NCBI GenBank assembly: GCA_963793295.1
Contig: CAWBZX010000024.1
Location: 186,001-250,000 of the forward strand
DNA from: JAHDHW01 sp963793295
GTDB lineage: Bacteria > Bacteroidota > Bacteroidia > Chitinophagales > Saprospiraceae
Direction: 5' to 3'
Length of the DNA: 64,000 bases
The translations under genes were made by a program, and so were the position numbers. The first letter of the stretch is position 1. Each line of letters begins with the position of its first letter. Below, one piece after another: positions 38,380-48,678 of the stretch. The notes beneath the pieces are model-generated. The model was not told the DNA's origin. It made no database searches and saw only the letters and a program-made list of their open reading frames with translations.

Positions 38380-39183
38380 TTAAAAAGATGGAATAAAAGC
38401 TACGATTCGAAGTGGTGCGCCGCTGCCGCCTCCTATTTTCATGGGTAATGCGACAACATAAAAATCTTTTGCAGGGATTTTATCAAGATTTGCAACATTT
38501 TCAAAAATGAGAATCTCTTTTTCACTTAAAATCCGATGGGTCAAAAAATCCTGTGACTGACCATAGTCAATGCTTGGTGTGTCTAATCCAATACCTTTAA
38601 TTTTCCTTTCTTTAGCCAGCCAATTTGCAGCGTCAGGGTGCAAACCCGGAAAATGTAACTCCGGAACTGCTTCAGCACCAGTCAGAGCTGTTCCAATATA
38701 TTTTTCCCGATTATTCCAAAACTGCCCATAACCTGTGTAAAGTAAAATCGCAGATCCATCAGGGATTTCTCCATGAGCACTTTCCCATTCTTTAAAATCT
38801 TCAACACTTACGAGGTAGTCCCTGTTTTTCAGTGCTTTTTCAGAAATGTCGATTAATATTCCCTGGCCGGTTAATTGATCAACTGAAATTTGCTCGACTG
38901 CATTTTTCCCTTCGCTGAAATGGATTGGTGCGTCAAGATGCGTTCCGCCATGTTCTTCTGCCTCATATTTTCCAGATGAGTAGAAAAATCCTTTGTCATT
39001 AATTCCGAAAAAAACAGTGTCGTGCTTAAACGAAGCATTGGTCGGCCAGTAAATGGTATTCTCATCAAAATCGTAAGTCAGGTCAATCCATTTTCCACTT
39101 TTTAAAATAGCCATAGAACTTGGTGGTTCCATATTTTTACAGGCAACTACTAAAAACGCAAATAGATAAAATGAATATTTCAT
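38380..39183 (-). CDS. Cyclase-family (kynurenine formamidase-like) lipoprotein
   Basis: The protein has 267 residues. Lipoprotein signal MKYSFYLFAFLVVAC with lipidated Cys15. The metal-binding signature of the cyclase family, HGGTHLDAPIHF, is intact, followed by GQGILIDIS, GSAILLYTGYGQFW, GIGLDTPSIDYGQS and HRILSEKEILIFENVANL. The family includes metal-dependent kynurenine formamidases and isatin hydrolases, usually cytoplasmic; a lipid anchor here places it outside the inner membrane. It lies 51 bp downstream of the dehydrogenase subunit gene, suggesting one operon with the GMC oxidoreductase. The natural substrate is unknown, possibly a lactone or amide formed by the oxidoreductase (inference). 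Confidence 0.85.
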   Translation of the reverse strand: MKYSFYLFAFLVVACKNMEPPSSMAILKSGKWIDLTYDFDENTIYWPTNASFKHDTVFFGINDKGFFYSSGKYEAEEHGGTHLDAPIHFSEGKNAVEQISVDQLTGQGILIDISEKALKNRDYLVSVEDFKEWESAHGEIPDGSAILLYTGYGQFWNNREKYIGTALTGAEAVPELHFPGLHPDAANWLAKERKIKGIGLDTPSIDYGQSQDFLTHRILSEKEILIFENVANLDKIPAKDFYVVALPMKIGGGSGAPLRIVAFIPSF

Positions 39184-39234
39184 GATTGTTAAGTTGTTTA
39201 AAATCTGGTCTTAGAATGAAAAGTATAGATCAAT

Positions 39235-39855
39235 TTAAAGGGTATACCAGGTGCCACCAATTTCATCCAAAGGAATACAAGCTTTGTAGTCGCCTGGAAT
39301 CGGATCGTATTTTAAAAATTGTTTTCCTCCAACTTCGGAAGTGAAAAAACCAATAAAGGTCAGTTCCTTTATCGTAAACCAAAAAGTTTTATCTCTTGAA
39401 TTGGCTTTTACTTTTTCAATAGCCAGTGCTTCTTCCTTTTTAAGGAATTCAATTTGTTCTTCTTCAGTACAATCCAAAAAAGATTTATTGAGTGCATTTT
39501 TGCAGGACAACTCAAAAGCAGCAAGTCCATCTTTAAAACTTGTTTGGGCTTCCGTTTCTGTATTGTCTTTTAAATACACATCGATGAAGGAATAAACACC
39601 TGCGTCCATGGCGCCAGGTGTATCCGTTTTAGGAATGATGCATTCTGCGATGTGTGCAACTAACTGCCCTTCAGGTTTAGTTAAAAACCCGGGAACCCAA
39701 TTTTCAAAGCCTCCCGCTACAGCATTTGGATCTGCTTTACAACCATTCATGACACTGGCAATTGTGGAAGCCGATACAGCAAATCCCATGAGTAAAGCTG
39801 TTTTTTTGATCGCTGCTCTTCTGTTTATTGCATTTTTTTTCATTTTAGGTTTCAA
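39235..39855 (-). CDS. Gluconate 2-dehydrogenase subunit 3-like protein
   Basis: The protein has 206 residues. The N-terminus has a twin-arginine-like leader (INRRAAIKKTALLMGFAVSAS) pointing to Tat export, followed by a Cys after the hydrophobic run. The body matches the gluconate_2-dh3 family: LVAHIAECIIPKTDTPGAMDA, VYSFIDVYL, and FFTSEVGGKQFLKYDPIPGDY. It begins 8 bp after the GMC oxidoreductase stop, as expected for the small partner that carries the catalytic flavoprotein across the membrane. A second ATG at 39843 is possible. Confidence 0.88.
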   Translation of the reverse strand: MKPKMKKNAINRRAAIKKTALLMGFAVSASTIASVMNGCKADPNAVAGGFENWVPGFLTKPEGQLVAHIAECIIPKTDTPGAMDAGVYSFIDVYLKDNTETEAQTSFKDGLAAFELSCKNALNKSFLDCTEEEQIEFLKKEEALAIEKVKANSRDKTFWFTIKELTFIGFFTSEVGGKQFLKYDPIPGDYKACIPLDEIGGTWYTL

Positions 39856-39863
39856 TTTATATT

Positions 39864-41567
39864 TTACAAATCTCCCTTTTTCAAAGCTGATACCGCATAA
39901 TCAGCAGCACGAGCGGTCAGAGCCATATAAGTCAACGATGGATTTTGACAGGCAGATGAAGTCATACAAGCACCATCAGTTACGAATACATTTTTGACTG
40001 CATGAATTTGATTGAATTCGTTAAGCACAGAAGTTTTTGGATCGCGACCCATCCTGGCTGTTCCCATTTCATGAATTCCATTGCCCGGATTTCCAAAAGT
40101 GTCATAAGTTTTTATATCGACAAACCCACCTGCTTCCAGCATTTCAGCAGCTGAATTAGCCATATCCTTTCGCATGGTTATTTCATTTTCTTTGAATTCA
40201 CAATCAATGGTAAGTGTCGGTAGCCCGTGGATATCTAGTTTTTCATAATCAATCCAGACTTTATTTTCGTGATAAGGCAGACATTCTCCAAAACCATTTA
40301 AACCCATTTGCCATTTGCCGGGAAGTAAAATTTTACTTTTCACCTCTTTCCCAAACCCCATTTCTCTGATAGCTCGCGTCCAGTCTGTTCTGCTGGCAGA
40401 GCCTTGATAGCCAAAGCCACGGATATAATCTTTTCGGGTTGATTTTTTGTCTAAATTTCGGAACCGGGGAATATAGATTCCATTAGGTCGGCGGCCTTTG
40501 TAATAACGATCTTCAAAGCCTTCAAAATAACCAAAAGCGCCTGCTCTAAAGTGATGATCCATCAGGTTGTGACCCAATTCTCCGCTATCATTTCCCATTC
40601 CATTCGGGAAACGATCCGATTTGGAATTCAACAGTATCCAGGTACTGCCTAATGCGCTGGCATTGCAAAAAATGATTTTCGCGAAATATTCCGTTTTTTC
40701 CTTAGTCAGCCGATCCTGGACGATAACTCCAGTGGCTTTTTTATTTTCTTTATCATAAATGATTTCTACAACAATAGAGTCGGGCCGAAGAGTCATGTTT
40801 CCGGATTTTTCGGCAGCAGGAAGAGTTGCAGCTTGGCTACTGAAATAAGCACCATAAGGACATCCGCGAATACAACGATTTCGAAATTGACATTTTCCTC
40901 TGCCGTTATGGGGTTGGGTGAGATTTGCGGTACGGCCAATGGTCATTACGCGGCCATTAAAATTTTCAGCAATTTTTCTTTTTAAATGACTTTCAACGCA
41001 ATTCATTTCCATCGGTGGTAAAAATTGTCCATCGGGCAATTGAGCCAGTCCTTCTTTTTGACCATTAATACCTGCAAATGATTCCACATAATCATACCAC
41101 GGTGCAATATCTTTGTAGCGGATTGGCCAGTCAATTGCGGTGCCCTCTTTGGCATTAGCCTCAAAATCCATGGCACTCCAGCGATAACTCTGGCGTCCCC
41201 ACAATAAGGAGCGACCTCCAACATGATACCCTCTGATCCAGTCAAAAGGTTTTACTTCGGTATAAGGATTTTCCAAATCATTGACCCACCAGTGTTTGGT
41301 AGATTCCTTTATGGTATATCCGGTGCGCTTTTGAACGGGATATTTTTTCATTTCTTCGAGAGGTACCCGATCGCGGTGGGGGAAATCCCAATCATCCAGA
41401 TTGGCTGTAGGGTAATCGCCATGTTTAACATCCCGACCTCTTTCAAGTACCAGTGTTTTAAGCCCTTTTTCGCAAAGTTCTTTAGCCGCCCAACCACCGC
41501 TGATGCCGGTTCCGATAACAATAGCGTCGTAAGTTCTTTCCTCTTTTCCTTTAGAATTGAAATACAT
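39864..41567 (-). CDS. GMC-family FAD oxidoreductase, large subunit of a sugar/alcohol dehydrogenase
   Basis: The protein has 567 residues. The FAD-binding Rossmann motif is DAIVIGTGISGGWAAKELCE at the N-terminus. A Cys-rich segment CQFRNRCIRGCPYGAYFSSQ near 245, GMC motif GSTWILLNSKSDRFPNG, and the C-terminal active-site region HEMGTARMGRDPKTSVL with the terminal NPSLTYMALTARAADYAV are all as in gluconate/glucose-type dehydrogenases. It has no own signal peptide; the adjacent Tat-bearing subunit would guide it. The electron-accepting cytochrome is not encoded nearby. Confidence 0.9.
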   Translation of the reverse strand: MYFNSKGKEERTYDAIVIGTGISGGWAAKELCEKGLKTLVLERGRDVKHGDYPTANLDDWDFPHRDRVPLEEMKKYPVQKRTGYTIKESTKHWWVNDLENPYTEVKPFDWIRGYHVGGRSLLWGRQSYRWSAMDFEANAKEGTAIDWPIRYKDIAPWYDYVESFAGINGQKEGLAQLPDGQFLPPMEMNCVESHLKRKIAENFNGRVMTIGRTANLTQPHNGRGKCQFRNRCIRGCPYGAYFSSQAATLPAAEKSGNMTLRPDSIVVEIIYDKENKKATGVIVQDRLTKEKTEYFAKIIFCNASALGSTWILLNSKSDRFPNGMGNDSGELGHNLMDHHFRAGAFGYFEGFEDRYYKGRRPNGIYIPRFRNLDKKSTRKDYIRGFGYQGSASRTDWTRAIREMGFGKEVKSKILLPGKWQMGLNGFGECLPYHENKVWIDYEKLDIHGLPTLTIDCEFKENEITMRKDMANSAAEMLEAGGFVDIKTYDTFGNPGNGIHEMGTARMGRDPKTSVLNEFNQIHAVKNVFVTDGACMTSSACQNPSLTYMALTARAADYAVSALKKGDL

Positions 41568-41711
41568 TCATTTGAAGTTTAATTATAAAATTTAAAGGAG
41601 GGGTTATTTTTTGATAGGTTGAATTTAATAAATTATTTGTTTCTTTAAAATTGAAAACTATTATTACTTTTCACAATGTGAAAACCCCTTCGTATTTTCG
41701 CAAATGCTTAT

Positions 41712-41719
41712 TAGCTTTG
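41712..41719 (+). promoter_or_regulatory. -7-like box upstream of the TPR gene
   Basis: TAGCTTTG fits TAnnTTTG 13 bp before ATG 41733. A -33 TTG at the expected distance is absent, so support is partial. Confidence 0.3.
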
Positions 41720-41732
41720 AAAAAATATTACT

Positions 41733-42332
41733 ATGAAAAACGCTTTTTTGAAATCATTGATATTTGGGCTTATGATTTGCGGTTCAGCAAATGCACAATA
41801 TCCCGATGAATTGATGAAGGCTGATTCCTTGATACAACAACAAGATTACGACAATGCTTTAAGTGTCATCAACCACGTAATTGAACAAAATCCAACAAGG
41901 TTTTTACTGTCTCATGCCAATTTTCAATTGGGGCAGATCTTTTTAGGTATGGATAACCTAGAAAAAGCGATTTACTACAACCAGCGATCTCTGGCAATTC
42001 GTAATGATTTACTTTATGAATTTATTGGTGATAATTATATGCTCTTTGGCTTGATAGAAATGCAAAGAGGAAATAATGATAAAGCGTTGGGATATTTTTT
42101 TAAAGCAATAGAATTACCCTATGAATCGCTTGAGTTTGGTGGCTTACTCTACGCTTATATCGCACAGGTTTATTATCGAAAAAACGAACTTGAAAATGTT
42201 GTGAAATATTATAAAATCGCAATGCAGACTTGGATGACAGCTTTTGAAGAGGCAAATGTTTTGGATCTCAACCATTACCGTATCCAAAGGAATCGATTGT
42301 TTTATGATCGATTTTTTGTTGGATTTTTATAA
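41733..42332 (+). CDS. Exported TPR-repeat protein
   Basis: The protein has 199 residues. Signal peptide MKNAFLKSLIFGLMICGSANA. About four tetratricopeptide repeats follow: ADSLIQQQDYDNALSVINHV, FLLSHANFQLGQIFLGMDNL, DNYMLFGLIEMQRGNNDKAL and YAYIAQVYYRKNELENVVKY. It is a periplasmic protein-interaction scaffold by inference; no enzymatic domain. It stands alone, divergent from the GMC operon. Confidence 0.8.
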   Translation: MKNAFLKSLIFGLMICGSANAQYPDELMKADSLIQQQDYDNALSVINHVIEQNPTRFLLSHANFQLGQIFLGMDNLEKAIYYNQRSLAIRNDLLYEFIGDNYMLFGLIEMQRGNNDKALGYFFKAIELPYESLEFGGLLYAYIAQVYYRKNELENVVKYYKIAMQTWMTAFEEANVLDLNHYRIQRNRLFYDRFFVGFL

Positions 42333-42543
42333 ACAGCGACTGAATAGAATCTTTTATTAGTAAAGTATTTGTCAATTCTACAATATAGGTTCCATTTTTT
42401 TATTTGTGTACTTATTTTTGAGGAATTTCACCCTTCAAATAAGACTGGAAATGACAAGGCTGTATTTTCTGAGCGCTAGGAAAGCATTTACTTATTTAGT
42501 ATATTAGTAAAATTTTATTACGTTTTTTGCCAAAACAACGACC

Positions 42544-45480
42544 ATGAATTTGAGAGTATCAATTTTGACTTTATTGTCAATTATTTTTTCCACTGTTCTT
42601 TCCTCCCAAAACCCTTTAGAAATAGCCCTAGAAGATATTCAACGATCAGAGAAATACGATCCTGTTGATCTTGTAGATATTATGGTCACAGATCAATATC
42701 AATCAAAACATAATGGATTAACCCACATCTATTTGAGGCAGCGAGTTGATGGAATCGAAATTGATGGAGCCAATGTCAATTATAATATTTTGGAAGATGG
42801 TTCCATTGCAAGTTCCGGAGGTAGATTTTATAAAAACATCAACCAAAAAATTTCCGCCAAAATACCGACGATCTCTCAAACTCAGGCCTTACAAATCGCA
42901 TTGTCGGAATTAGGAATTATTTACAATGCTCCTCTGGTAATTATTGAAAATCGTGGTGGAAAAGATAATAAAGTCATTTTTGATAAAAGAGACTTCGCAC
43001 TTGAAAATATTCCGGTCCGGCTGATTTATGTTCCGGAAGATGAAGAAAAGTTAAAGCTGGCCTGGGAATTATCCATTTATGAAAAAACTGCCGAAAATTG
43101 GTGGGTGATTTCTTTGGATGCATTGACGGGTGTGGTTTTACAAAAATATAACCATGTCCTGCATTGCAACTTTGAAGAAGGTTTTAAATATACCTTCAAC
43201 AAATCTTTTGAAAAAAAAGAATCAATAATTTCAATAAAACAAAATGCTTTAGTGGTAGCAGATAGTAGTTACCGGGTATATGCATTTCCTGTAGAAAGCC
43301 CCAATCATGGAAACAGAACACTTGAAGTAAATCCTTGGGATCAAGCAGGAGATGGAGGAACGCTTGGCTGGCATTACGACGGAACAAATTATTCTGACTA
43401 TACAAAAGGAAACAACGTGGATGCTTATGAAGACACTAATGCCTCAAATAGTCCAACCGGTGGAAACGCAGCAAGAGTTTACGGAGAAGATAATCATGAA
43501 TTTGATTTTACGCTCGATTTGAATGTTGATCCACTTACTCAGCAGGATCCGATTATTACCAATCTTTTTTATTGGAACAATATCATGCATGATGTAATGT
43601 ATCAGTATGGTTTTGATGAGCCCGCAGGAAATTTTCAGGAAGTTAATATGGGAAGGGGTGGTTCTGAAAGTGATTATGTTCGGGCGGAAGCTCAGGATGG
43701 TAGTGGTACCAACAATGCTAATTTTTCAACTCCTCCAGATGGTTCGAACCCTCGTATGCAAATGTACCTTTGGGATCCCGTTGCAGGAGATTCGCTGGAT
43801 GTTAATGCACCTGAAAATATTGTAGGGGATTACATTATGGTTTTGGCTTCTTTTGGTGGTTCTTTGGGCAGCCCGGTCACTGGTGATGTTGTCGAAGTGG
43901 ATGACGGTAGTGGTAATCCTTCTCTAGGTTGTGGTACTTTAATAAACAACGGTGCAATAAATGGAAATATAGCTTTGGTTGATCGTGGAACTTGTCAATT
44001 CGGAACTAAGTGCCTCAATGCTCAAAATGCTGGAGCTATCGCGGTGATTGTTTGTAATAATGTTTCCGGTAATCCAATTACTATGGGCGGGGGGAATGAT
44101 GGAAATCAAGTGACCATTCCAGCGGTGATGATTCGTGAGGATGACTGTGCCACTATTAGAATGGAGTTGAATAATGGTTTAAATGTAACCATGGTTGAAA
44201 GTCCGAATCCTCCTCCAGATTTAGATAGTGATTTAGATAATGGTGTCATCGTTCATGAATATGGGCACGGTATATCAAACAGATTGACAGGAGGGCCTGG
44301 TAATGTGGGTTGTCTGAACAATGCCGAACAAATGGGAGAGGGTTGGAGTGACTTTTTTGCTATCTGGTTGACCACAAATGTAAGTGATCAGCATGATGAT
44401 CCTCGTGGAATGGGGACTTATTTATTGGGAGAGCCGGTTGATGGAGATGGTATTCGACCAACACCTTATTCCACCAGTTTTTCTATAAATCCCTCAACTT
44501 ATGGAGATATTACTAATACTGGTCTTATTTCTCAGCCTCATGGGATCGGCTACCTTTGGTGTACTATGATTTGGGATTTAAATTGGGCCTTGATCAATGC
44601 GCATGGATTTGACACCGATTTTTATAACAGTGATGGTTCTGCTGGAAATATAATTGCGCTCCAATTGGTGATAGATGGCTTGAAAGGACAACCTTGTGAT
44701 CCTGGATTTGAAGATGGGAGAGATGCGATACTTGCCGCGGATGAAACCAATAATAGCGGAGCGAATACAGATATCATCTGGAATGTTTTTGCAAGGCGTG
44801 GCTTGGGGTATTCTGCAAGTCAAGGCGACCCAGATAGTCGTACGGATGGATCTGAGGCTTTTGACTTACCTCCTGGGGTTCCTTCTATGACGGAAGAAGA
44901 ATTGTTTGAAACAGCTCCTTTACCGGTGGAACTGATTGCTTTCAACGCAATAGCCAACGATAAGGAAAAACAGATAGAATTGTATTGGAATACCGCTTCC
45001 GAAGCAAATAATAAAGGTTTTGAAATACAAAGAAGATCTGAAGAGCGAAATGATTTTGAAACTATCGGATGGGTCGAGGGAGCAGGGGAGAGTTTTGCTC
45101 CATTAAACTATACATTTAATGATAAAGACGTGGTTGCTGACCAACGATATTATTATCAATTGAAACAAATTGATTTTGATGGTACGGAAACTTATTCAAA
45201 TATTGTAACGGCTAGTTTAAGTGGATTAGACACTGAGGTTGAGGTTTTTCCTAATCCAACTTCAGACATTGCACTCATAAAATTATCTGACGCTTTTTCT
45301 GGAGAGATCAATCTAAAAATTTTTGACGCAAAAGGGCAATTAATTGATCTTCAGTCTTTTAGTTCACGGGGAAATGCTGAACTTGAAATCAACTTTATGA
45401 ATCAGGCTGACGGCGTATATTTCATCAAAATTGAAATGCAAAACAAAGTTATTACGAAGCGGATTATTGTTAATCGATAG
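42544..45480 (+). CDS. Secreted M36 (fungalysin) metallopeptidase with PA insert and T9SS type A tail
   Basis: This 978-residue protein is a zinc endopeptidase exported through T9SS. Signal peptide at 1-21, then an FTP-type propeptide (about 50-200). The M36 domain begins near 330 (ITNLFYWNNIMHDVMYQYGFDEP). A protease-associated insert at about 425-545 contains ALVDRGTCQFGTKCLNAQNA. The zinc site is HEYGH at 571-575 with Glu599 in GEGWSDF as third ligand. A fibronectin-like linker follows (VELIAFNAIANDKEKQIEL) and the last ~80 residues are the sorting domain (EVFPNPTSDIALIKL ... GVYFIKIEMQN ... KRIIVN). All expected catalytic residues are present. Confidence 0.93.
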   Translation: MNLRVSILTLLSIIFSTVLSSQNPLEIALEDIQRSEKYDPVDLVDIMVTDQYQSKHNGLTHIYLRQRVDGIEIDGANVNYNILEDGSIASSGGRFYKNINQKISAKIPTISQTQALQIALSELGIIYNAPLVIIENRGGKDNKVIFDKRDFALENIPVRLIYVPEDEEKLKLAWELSIYEKTAENWWVISLDALTGVVLQKYNHVLHCNFEEGFKYTFNKSFEKKESIISIKQNALVVADSSYRVYAFPVESPNHGNRTLEVNPWDQAGDGGTLGWHYDGTNYSDYTKGNNVDAYEDTNASNSPTGGNAARVYGEDNHEFDFTLDLNVDPLTQQDPIITNLFYWNNIMHDVMYQYGFDEPAGNFQEVNMGRGGSESDYVRAEAQDGSGTNNANFSTPPDGSNPRMQMYLWDPVAGDSLDVNAPENIVGDYIMVLASFGGSLGSPVTGDVVEVDDGSGNPSLGCGTLINNGAINGNIALVDRGTCQFGTKCLNAQNAGAIAVIVCNNVSGNPITMGGGNDGNQVTIPAVMIREDDCATIRMELNNGLNVTMVESPNPPPDLDSDLDNGVIVHEYGHGISNRLTGGPGNVGCLNNAEQMGEGWSDFFAIWLTTNVSDQHDDPRGMGTYLLGEPVDGDGIRPTPYSTSFSINPSTYGDITNTGLISQPHGIGYLWCTMIWDLNWALINAHGFDTDFYNSDGSAGNIIALQLVIDGLKGQPCDPGFEDGRDAILAADETNNSGANTDIIWNVFARRGLGYSASQGDPDSRTDGSEAFDLPPGVPSMTEEELFETAPLPVELIAFNAIANDKEKQIELYWNTASEANNKGFEIQRRSEERNDFETIGWVEGAGESFAPLNYTFNDKDVVADQRYYYQLKQIDFDGTETYSNIVTASLSGLDTEVEVFPNPTSDIALIKLSDAFSGEINLKIFDAKGQLIDLQSFSSRGNAELEINFMNQADGVYFIKIEMQNKVITKRIIVNR

Positions 45481-45546
45481 CGTAAAAAATCAGTCCCTTC
45501 AAAATGCAAGCATTGATTTTATATAAAAAATAGATTCTAAAATTTA

Positions 45547-48500
45547 TTAGTCCTCTAAAATGATTGCATCGACCTTTTTCCTTTTGACTAGTTTGTTAAA
45601 AGCTGGGATCTCATTTTTTAAAATATCCTTATACTGACCCAAATATTGGTCAATTTGAGCAGAGAGTTCCTCTTTAACTGCGACCGCCTGATCGGTTGGT
45701 GGATAATCTCCAACACGCATTAATGAATTTAGATGCGCTAGTTTGTTGGTGAGTTTTATCGGATAATTTAAAGGATCCTGAGGACTTTCATTTTTTGTTT
45801 GGTATAAAGCTTCTTCGATGACTGTCAAACTAGAGTCAATTGCAATAGCCGAATCATGGATTGGTTTCATTTCATCATTATCAGGAAGGCGATTTGTATA
45901 ATTTTTTAATTGTTTCTTGATATCTCTTATATTCTTGATAGCGGTATGCGATGCTGTTAATTTATCCTGTATTTCTGAAATAAAATCAAATTGAGCTTTT
46001 ATATCCTCCTTTATTGCTGGAGAGCGCAGATCCTGGAAGATTTTAAAATCCTGGATTTGCTCAATGGTATCCACAGTTAGTTTTATTTTATAGTTTCCGG
46101 GAACTGCTTTTGGGCCTTTCAAAGATCCCCACCACAAAATCATTTTATCAAATTTTTCTGCATCTTGATAAGTCATGTCCCAATTAAACAAATTGGCTCC
46201 TTCTTTAACTTCAAGCTTATCTTTTTTATGCTTTGCATCTGTTGAAAATTCGCGAATCAACATACTGTCTGCATCGAGAATAGAAATTTTGACTTCTGAA
46301 GAATCTTTATATTCTTTTAAATAGAAATGAATCATGACTCCACCAGGATGATTTTTTCCGGCATTTTTTATCTTTTTGTTTTGAGAACCCTCCATTCTGA
46401 AAGAAGGCATTGGTTTGAACAAATGAGCTTCTTTTTCACCAATTGAAGAATGTAATTGGCGTAAAATAGTCAGATCATCGATCATCCAAATGCTGCGTCC
46501 TTGTGTCGAAGCAATCAGATTATCCAATTTTATAGCTAGATCCGTAATTGGAACAATTGGGAGATTTAACTGAAAAGACTGCCAACTTGCTCCATCATTA
46601 TAGGAAATATACATACCGCTTTCCGTTCCTGCATACAACAAGCCTTTTCGTAATGGATCTGCACGGATTACTCTGGTGAAATGTTCTTCATCGATACCCT
46701 TTGTTATTTTAGTCCAAGTCAAACCATAATCATCAGTTTTAAACAGATAAGGTTTAAAATCTCCTGATTTATAACTAGTAGCTGCAACATAAGCTCCTCC
46801 GTCAGTATAAGGGTTGGCCTCAATGCTGTTGATCATCGCCCATTCAGGCATATCCGGTGGGGTCACATTACGCCAGTTTTTTCCGCCATCATGAGTCAGG
46901 TGAATAAGTCCATCATCAGATCCGATCCAAATCAGATCTTTTGTTAAAGGGGATTCCACTCCTGCAAAAATGGTACAATAATATTCTACGGATGTATTGT
47001 CTTTAGTGATAGGGCCACCGGAAGGGCCTAGTTTGGTGCTGTCATTTCGGGTGAGATCAGGGCTTATTATTTCCCAGGATTGGCCTTCATTGTAGGTGAC
47101 ATGCAAATGATTACTGGCAGCATATAATTTCTGGGGATCATGAGGTGAAAAGAAAATCGGGAAATTCCATTGGAAACGATATTTCATGCCTTCTGCACCA
47201 TGACCCATTGGATTGTCCGGCCAAACATTTATCGAACGTTTTAATTTATTTCTATGATCTAACCTTTGGAGCAAACCATCATAACAACCACCATAAACAA
47301 TATCATTATCCAAAGGGTCAACAGCTATATGGCCACATTCACATCCGGCAGTAGCTTCCCAATCATTTTCCTTGATTGAATTACTTGAAGTCCTGCTTGC
47401 AATTCTTACAGTACTATTGTCCTGCTGCGCAGCATAAATTCTATAAGGAAAGTGATTGTCCGTGGTTACACGATAAAACTGGGCAGTTGGTTGATTATGG
47501 TAAGTGGACCATGTAGTTCCGCCATCATAGGTCACTTGAGCTCCACCATCATCGGCAATGATCATTCTTTTCGGATTTTCAGGGGCAATCCATAAATCGT
47601 GATGGTCACCGTGAGGAGTGCGACCTGCAGAAAATGTTTTTCCTCCATCTTTTGATTTATGATATTGTACATTCATAACATAAACTACATCCTCATCAAC
47701 TGGATCTGCATAAATTCGGGTGTAATACCAGGCCCGTTGACGGAGATTCCGGTCACTATTTAATTTTTTCCACGTTTTGCCAGCATCATCTGAGCGATAA
47801 ACGCCTCCGTTTTCTGATTCAATGATCGCCCAGACGCGTTCTGAATTAACAGGAGAAACCGTTATTCCAATTACACCCAAAGTTCCTTTTGGCAAACCTT
47901 CATTTTCAGAGATGTTTTTCCAGGTTTCACCGCTGTCCGAACTTTTATAGATCGCACAACCTTCTCCACCGCTTGAAAGGCTATAAGGTGTTCTTTTAAT
48001 TCTCCAGGTCGTCGCATATAAAACTCGTGGATTATTTGGATCTAGACAAAGGTCAAAGGCTCCTACTTCATTGTTTACAAATAAAGTTTTTTTCCAGGTT
48101 TCACCTCCATCCAAGCTTTTAAAAACACCACGTTGATCATTTGGCGCATACAAATTACCCATGGAAGCGGTGTAGACGATATCGTGATTTTGGGGATGCA
48201 CACGGATTCTGGAAATATGCCTTGATTGTTTGAGCCCTTTTTGTTGCCAGGTTTTACCAGCATCAACGGATTTCCATATTCCATATCCAGAAGATACATT
48301 TCCACGTACGGTGTTTTCACCACCACCAGCGTAAATTACATTGTTGTCGAATTCACTAACTGTGATTGCGCCGATAGATCCTCCAAAAAATCCATCAGAA
48401 ATGTTTTCCCAGTTGCGACCGCCATCTTTGGTCTTCCAAACGCCTCCGCCAGTTGCACCAAAATAAAATAAATTTGGTTTTTCAGGAACACCTGCAACGG

Positions 48501-48678
48501 CACAACTTCGGCCCCCACGAAAAGGACCAATATTTCGCCATTCGAGAGAATTATACCATTTTTCATCGTATTGGATTTCGTCCTGTGCGATTAGATTTTG
48601 ATTACCAAATAAAAGAAAAGAAACGAATCCTACATATTTTAAAATCGAAATAAAGGAATGGTGAAATTGGTTTGTCAT
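45547..48678 (-). CDS. Large exported BNR/sortilin-type beta-propeller protein (glycosyl-hydrolase-like)
   Basis: From ATG 48678 the protein has 1,043 residues; a TTG at 48738 would add 20 more, but the signal peptide (FISILKYVGFVSFLLFG, cleaved near LIAQ) follows the ATG. Asp-box/BNR repeats fill about 40-690: GGVWKTKDGGRNWENI, YGIWKSVDAGKTWQQ, VFKSLDGGETWKK, IYKSSDSGETWKN, VYRSDDAGKTWKK. The C-terminal third has a beta domain (HPGGVMIHFYLKE, VPGNYKIKLTVD) and a helical end. This architecture is widespread in Bacteroidota and is annotated as WD40/YVTN/BNR or glycosyl hydrolase; no catalytic residues were recognised. Confidence 0.85.
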   Translation of the reverse strand: MTNQFHHSFISILKYVGFVSFLLFGNQNLIAQDEIQYDEKWYNSLEWRNIGPFRGGRSCAVAGVPEKPNLFYFGATGGGVWKTKDGGRNWENISDGFFGGSIGAITVSEFDNNVIYAGGGENTVRGNVSSGYGIWKSVDAGKTWQQKGLKQSRHISRIRVHPQNHDIVYTASMGNLYAPNDQRGVFKSLDGGETWKKTLFVNNEVGAFDLCLDPNNPRVLYATTWRIKRTPYSLSSGGEGCAIYKSSDSGETWKNISENEGLPKGTLGVIGITVSPVNSERVWAIIESENGGVYRSDDAGKTWKKLNSDRNLRQRAWYYTRIYADPVDEDVVYVMNVQYHKSKDGGKTFSAGRTPHGDHHDLWIAPENPKRMIIADDGGAQVTYDGGTTWSTYHNQPTAQFYRVTTDNHFPYRIYAAQQDNSTVRIASRTSSNSIKENDWEATAGCECGHIAVDPLDNDIVYGGCYDGLLQRLDHRNKLKRSINVWPDNPMGHGAEGMKYRFQWNFPIFFSPHDPQKLYAASNHLHVTYNEGQSWEIISPDLTRNDSTKLGPSGGPITKDNTSVEYYCTIFAGVESPLTKDLIWIGSDDGLIHLTHDGGKNWRNVTPPDMPEWAMINSIEANPYTDGGAYVAATSYKSGDFKPYLFKTDDYGLTWTKITKGIDEEHFTRVIRADPLRKGLLYAGTESGMYISYNDGASWQSFQLNLPIVPITDLAIKLDNLIASTQGRSIWMIDDLTILRQLHSSIGEKEAHLFKPMPSFRMEGSQNKKIKNAGKNHPGGVMIHFYLKEYKDSSEVKISILDADSMLIREFSTDAKHKKDKLEVKEGANLFNWDMTYQDAEKFDKMILWWGSLKGPKAVPGNYKIKLTVDTIEQIQDFKIFQDLRSPAIKEDIKAQFDFISEIQDKLTASHTAIKNIRDIKKQLKNYTNRLPDNDEMKPIHDSAIAIDSSLTVIEEALYQTKNESPQDPLNYPIKLTNKLAHLNSLMRVGDYPPTDQAVAVKEELSAQIDQYLGQYKDILKNEIPAFNKLVKRKKVDAIILED

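Noticed and set aside
45481..45546. Possible terminator between the M36 peptidase and BNR genes
   Set aside because: Only a 7-bp AT-rich stem with a loop of more than 20 bases can be drawn; not convincing.
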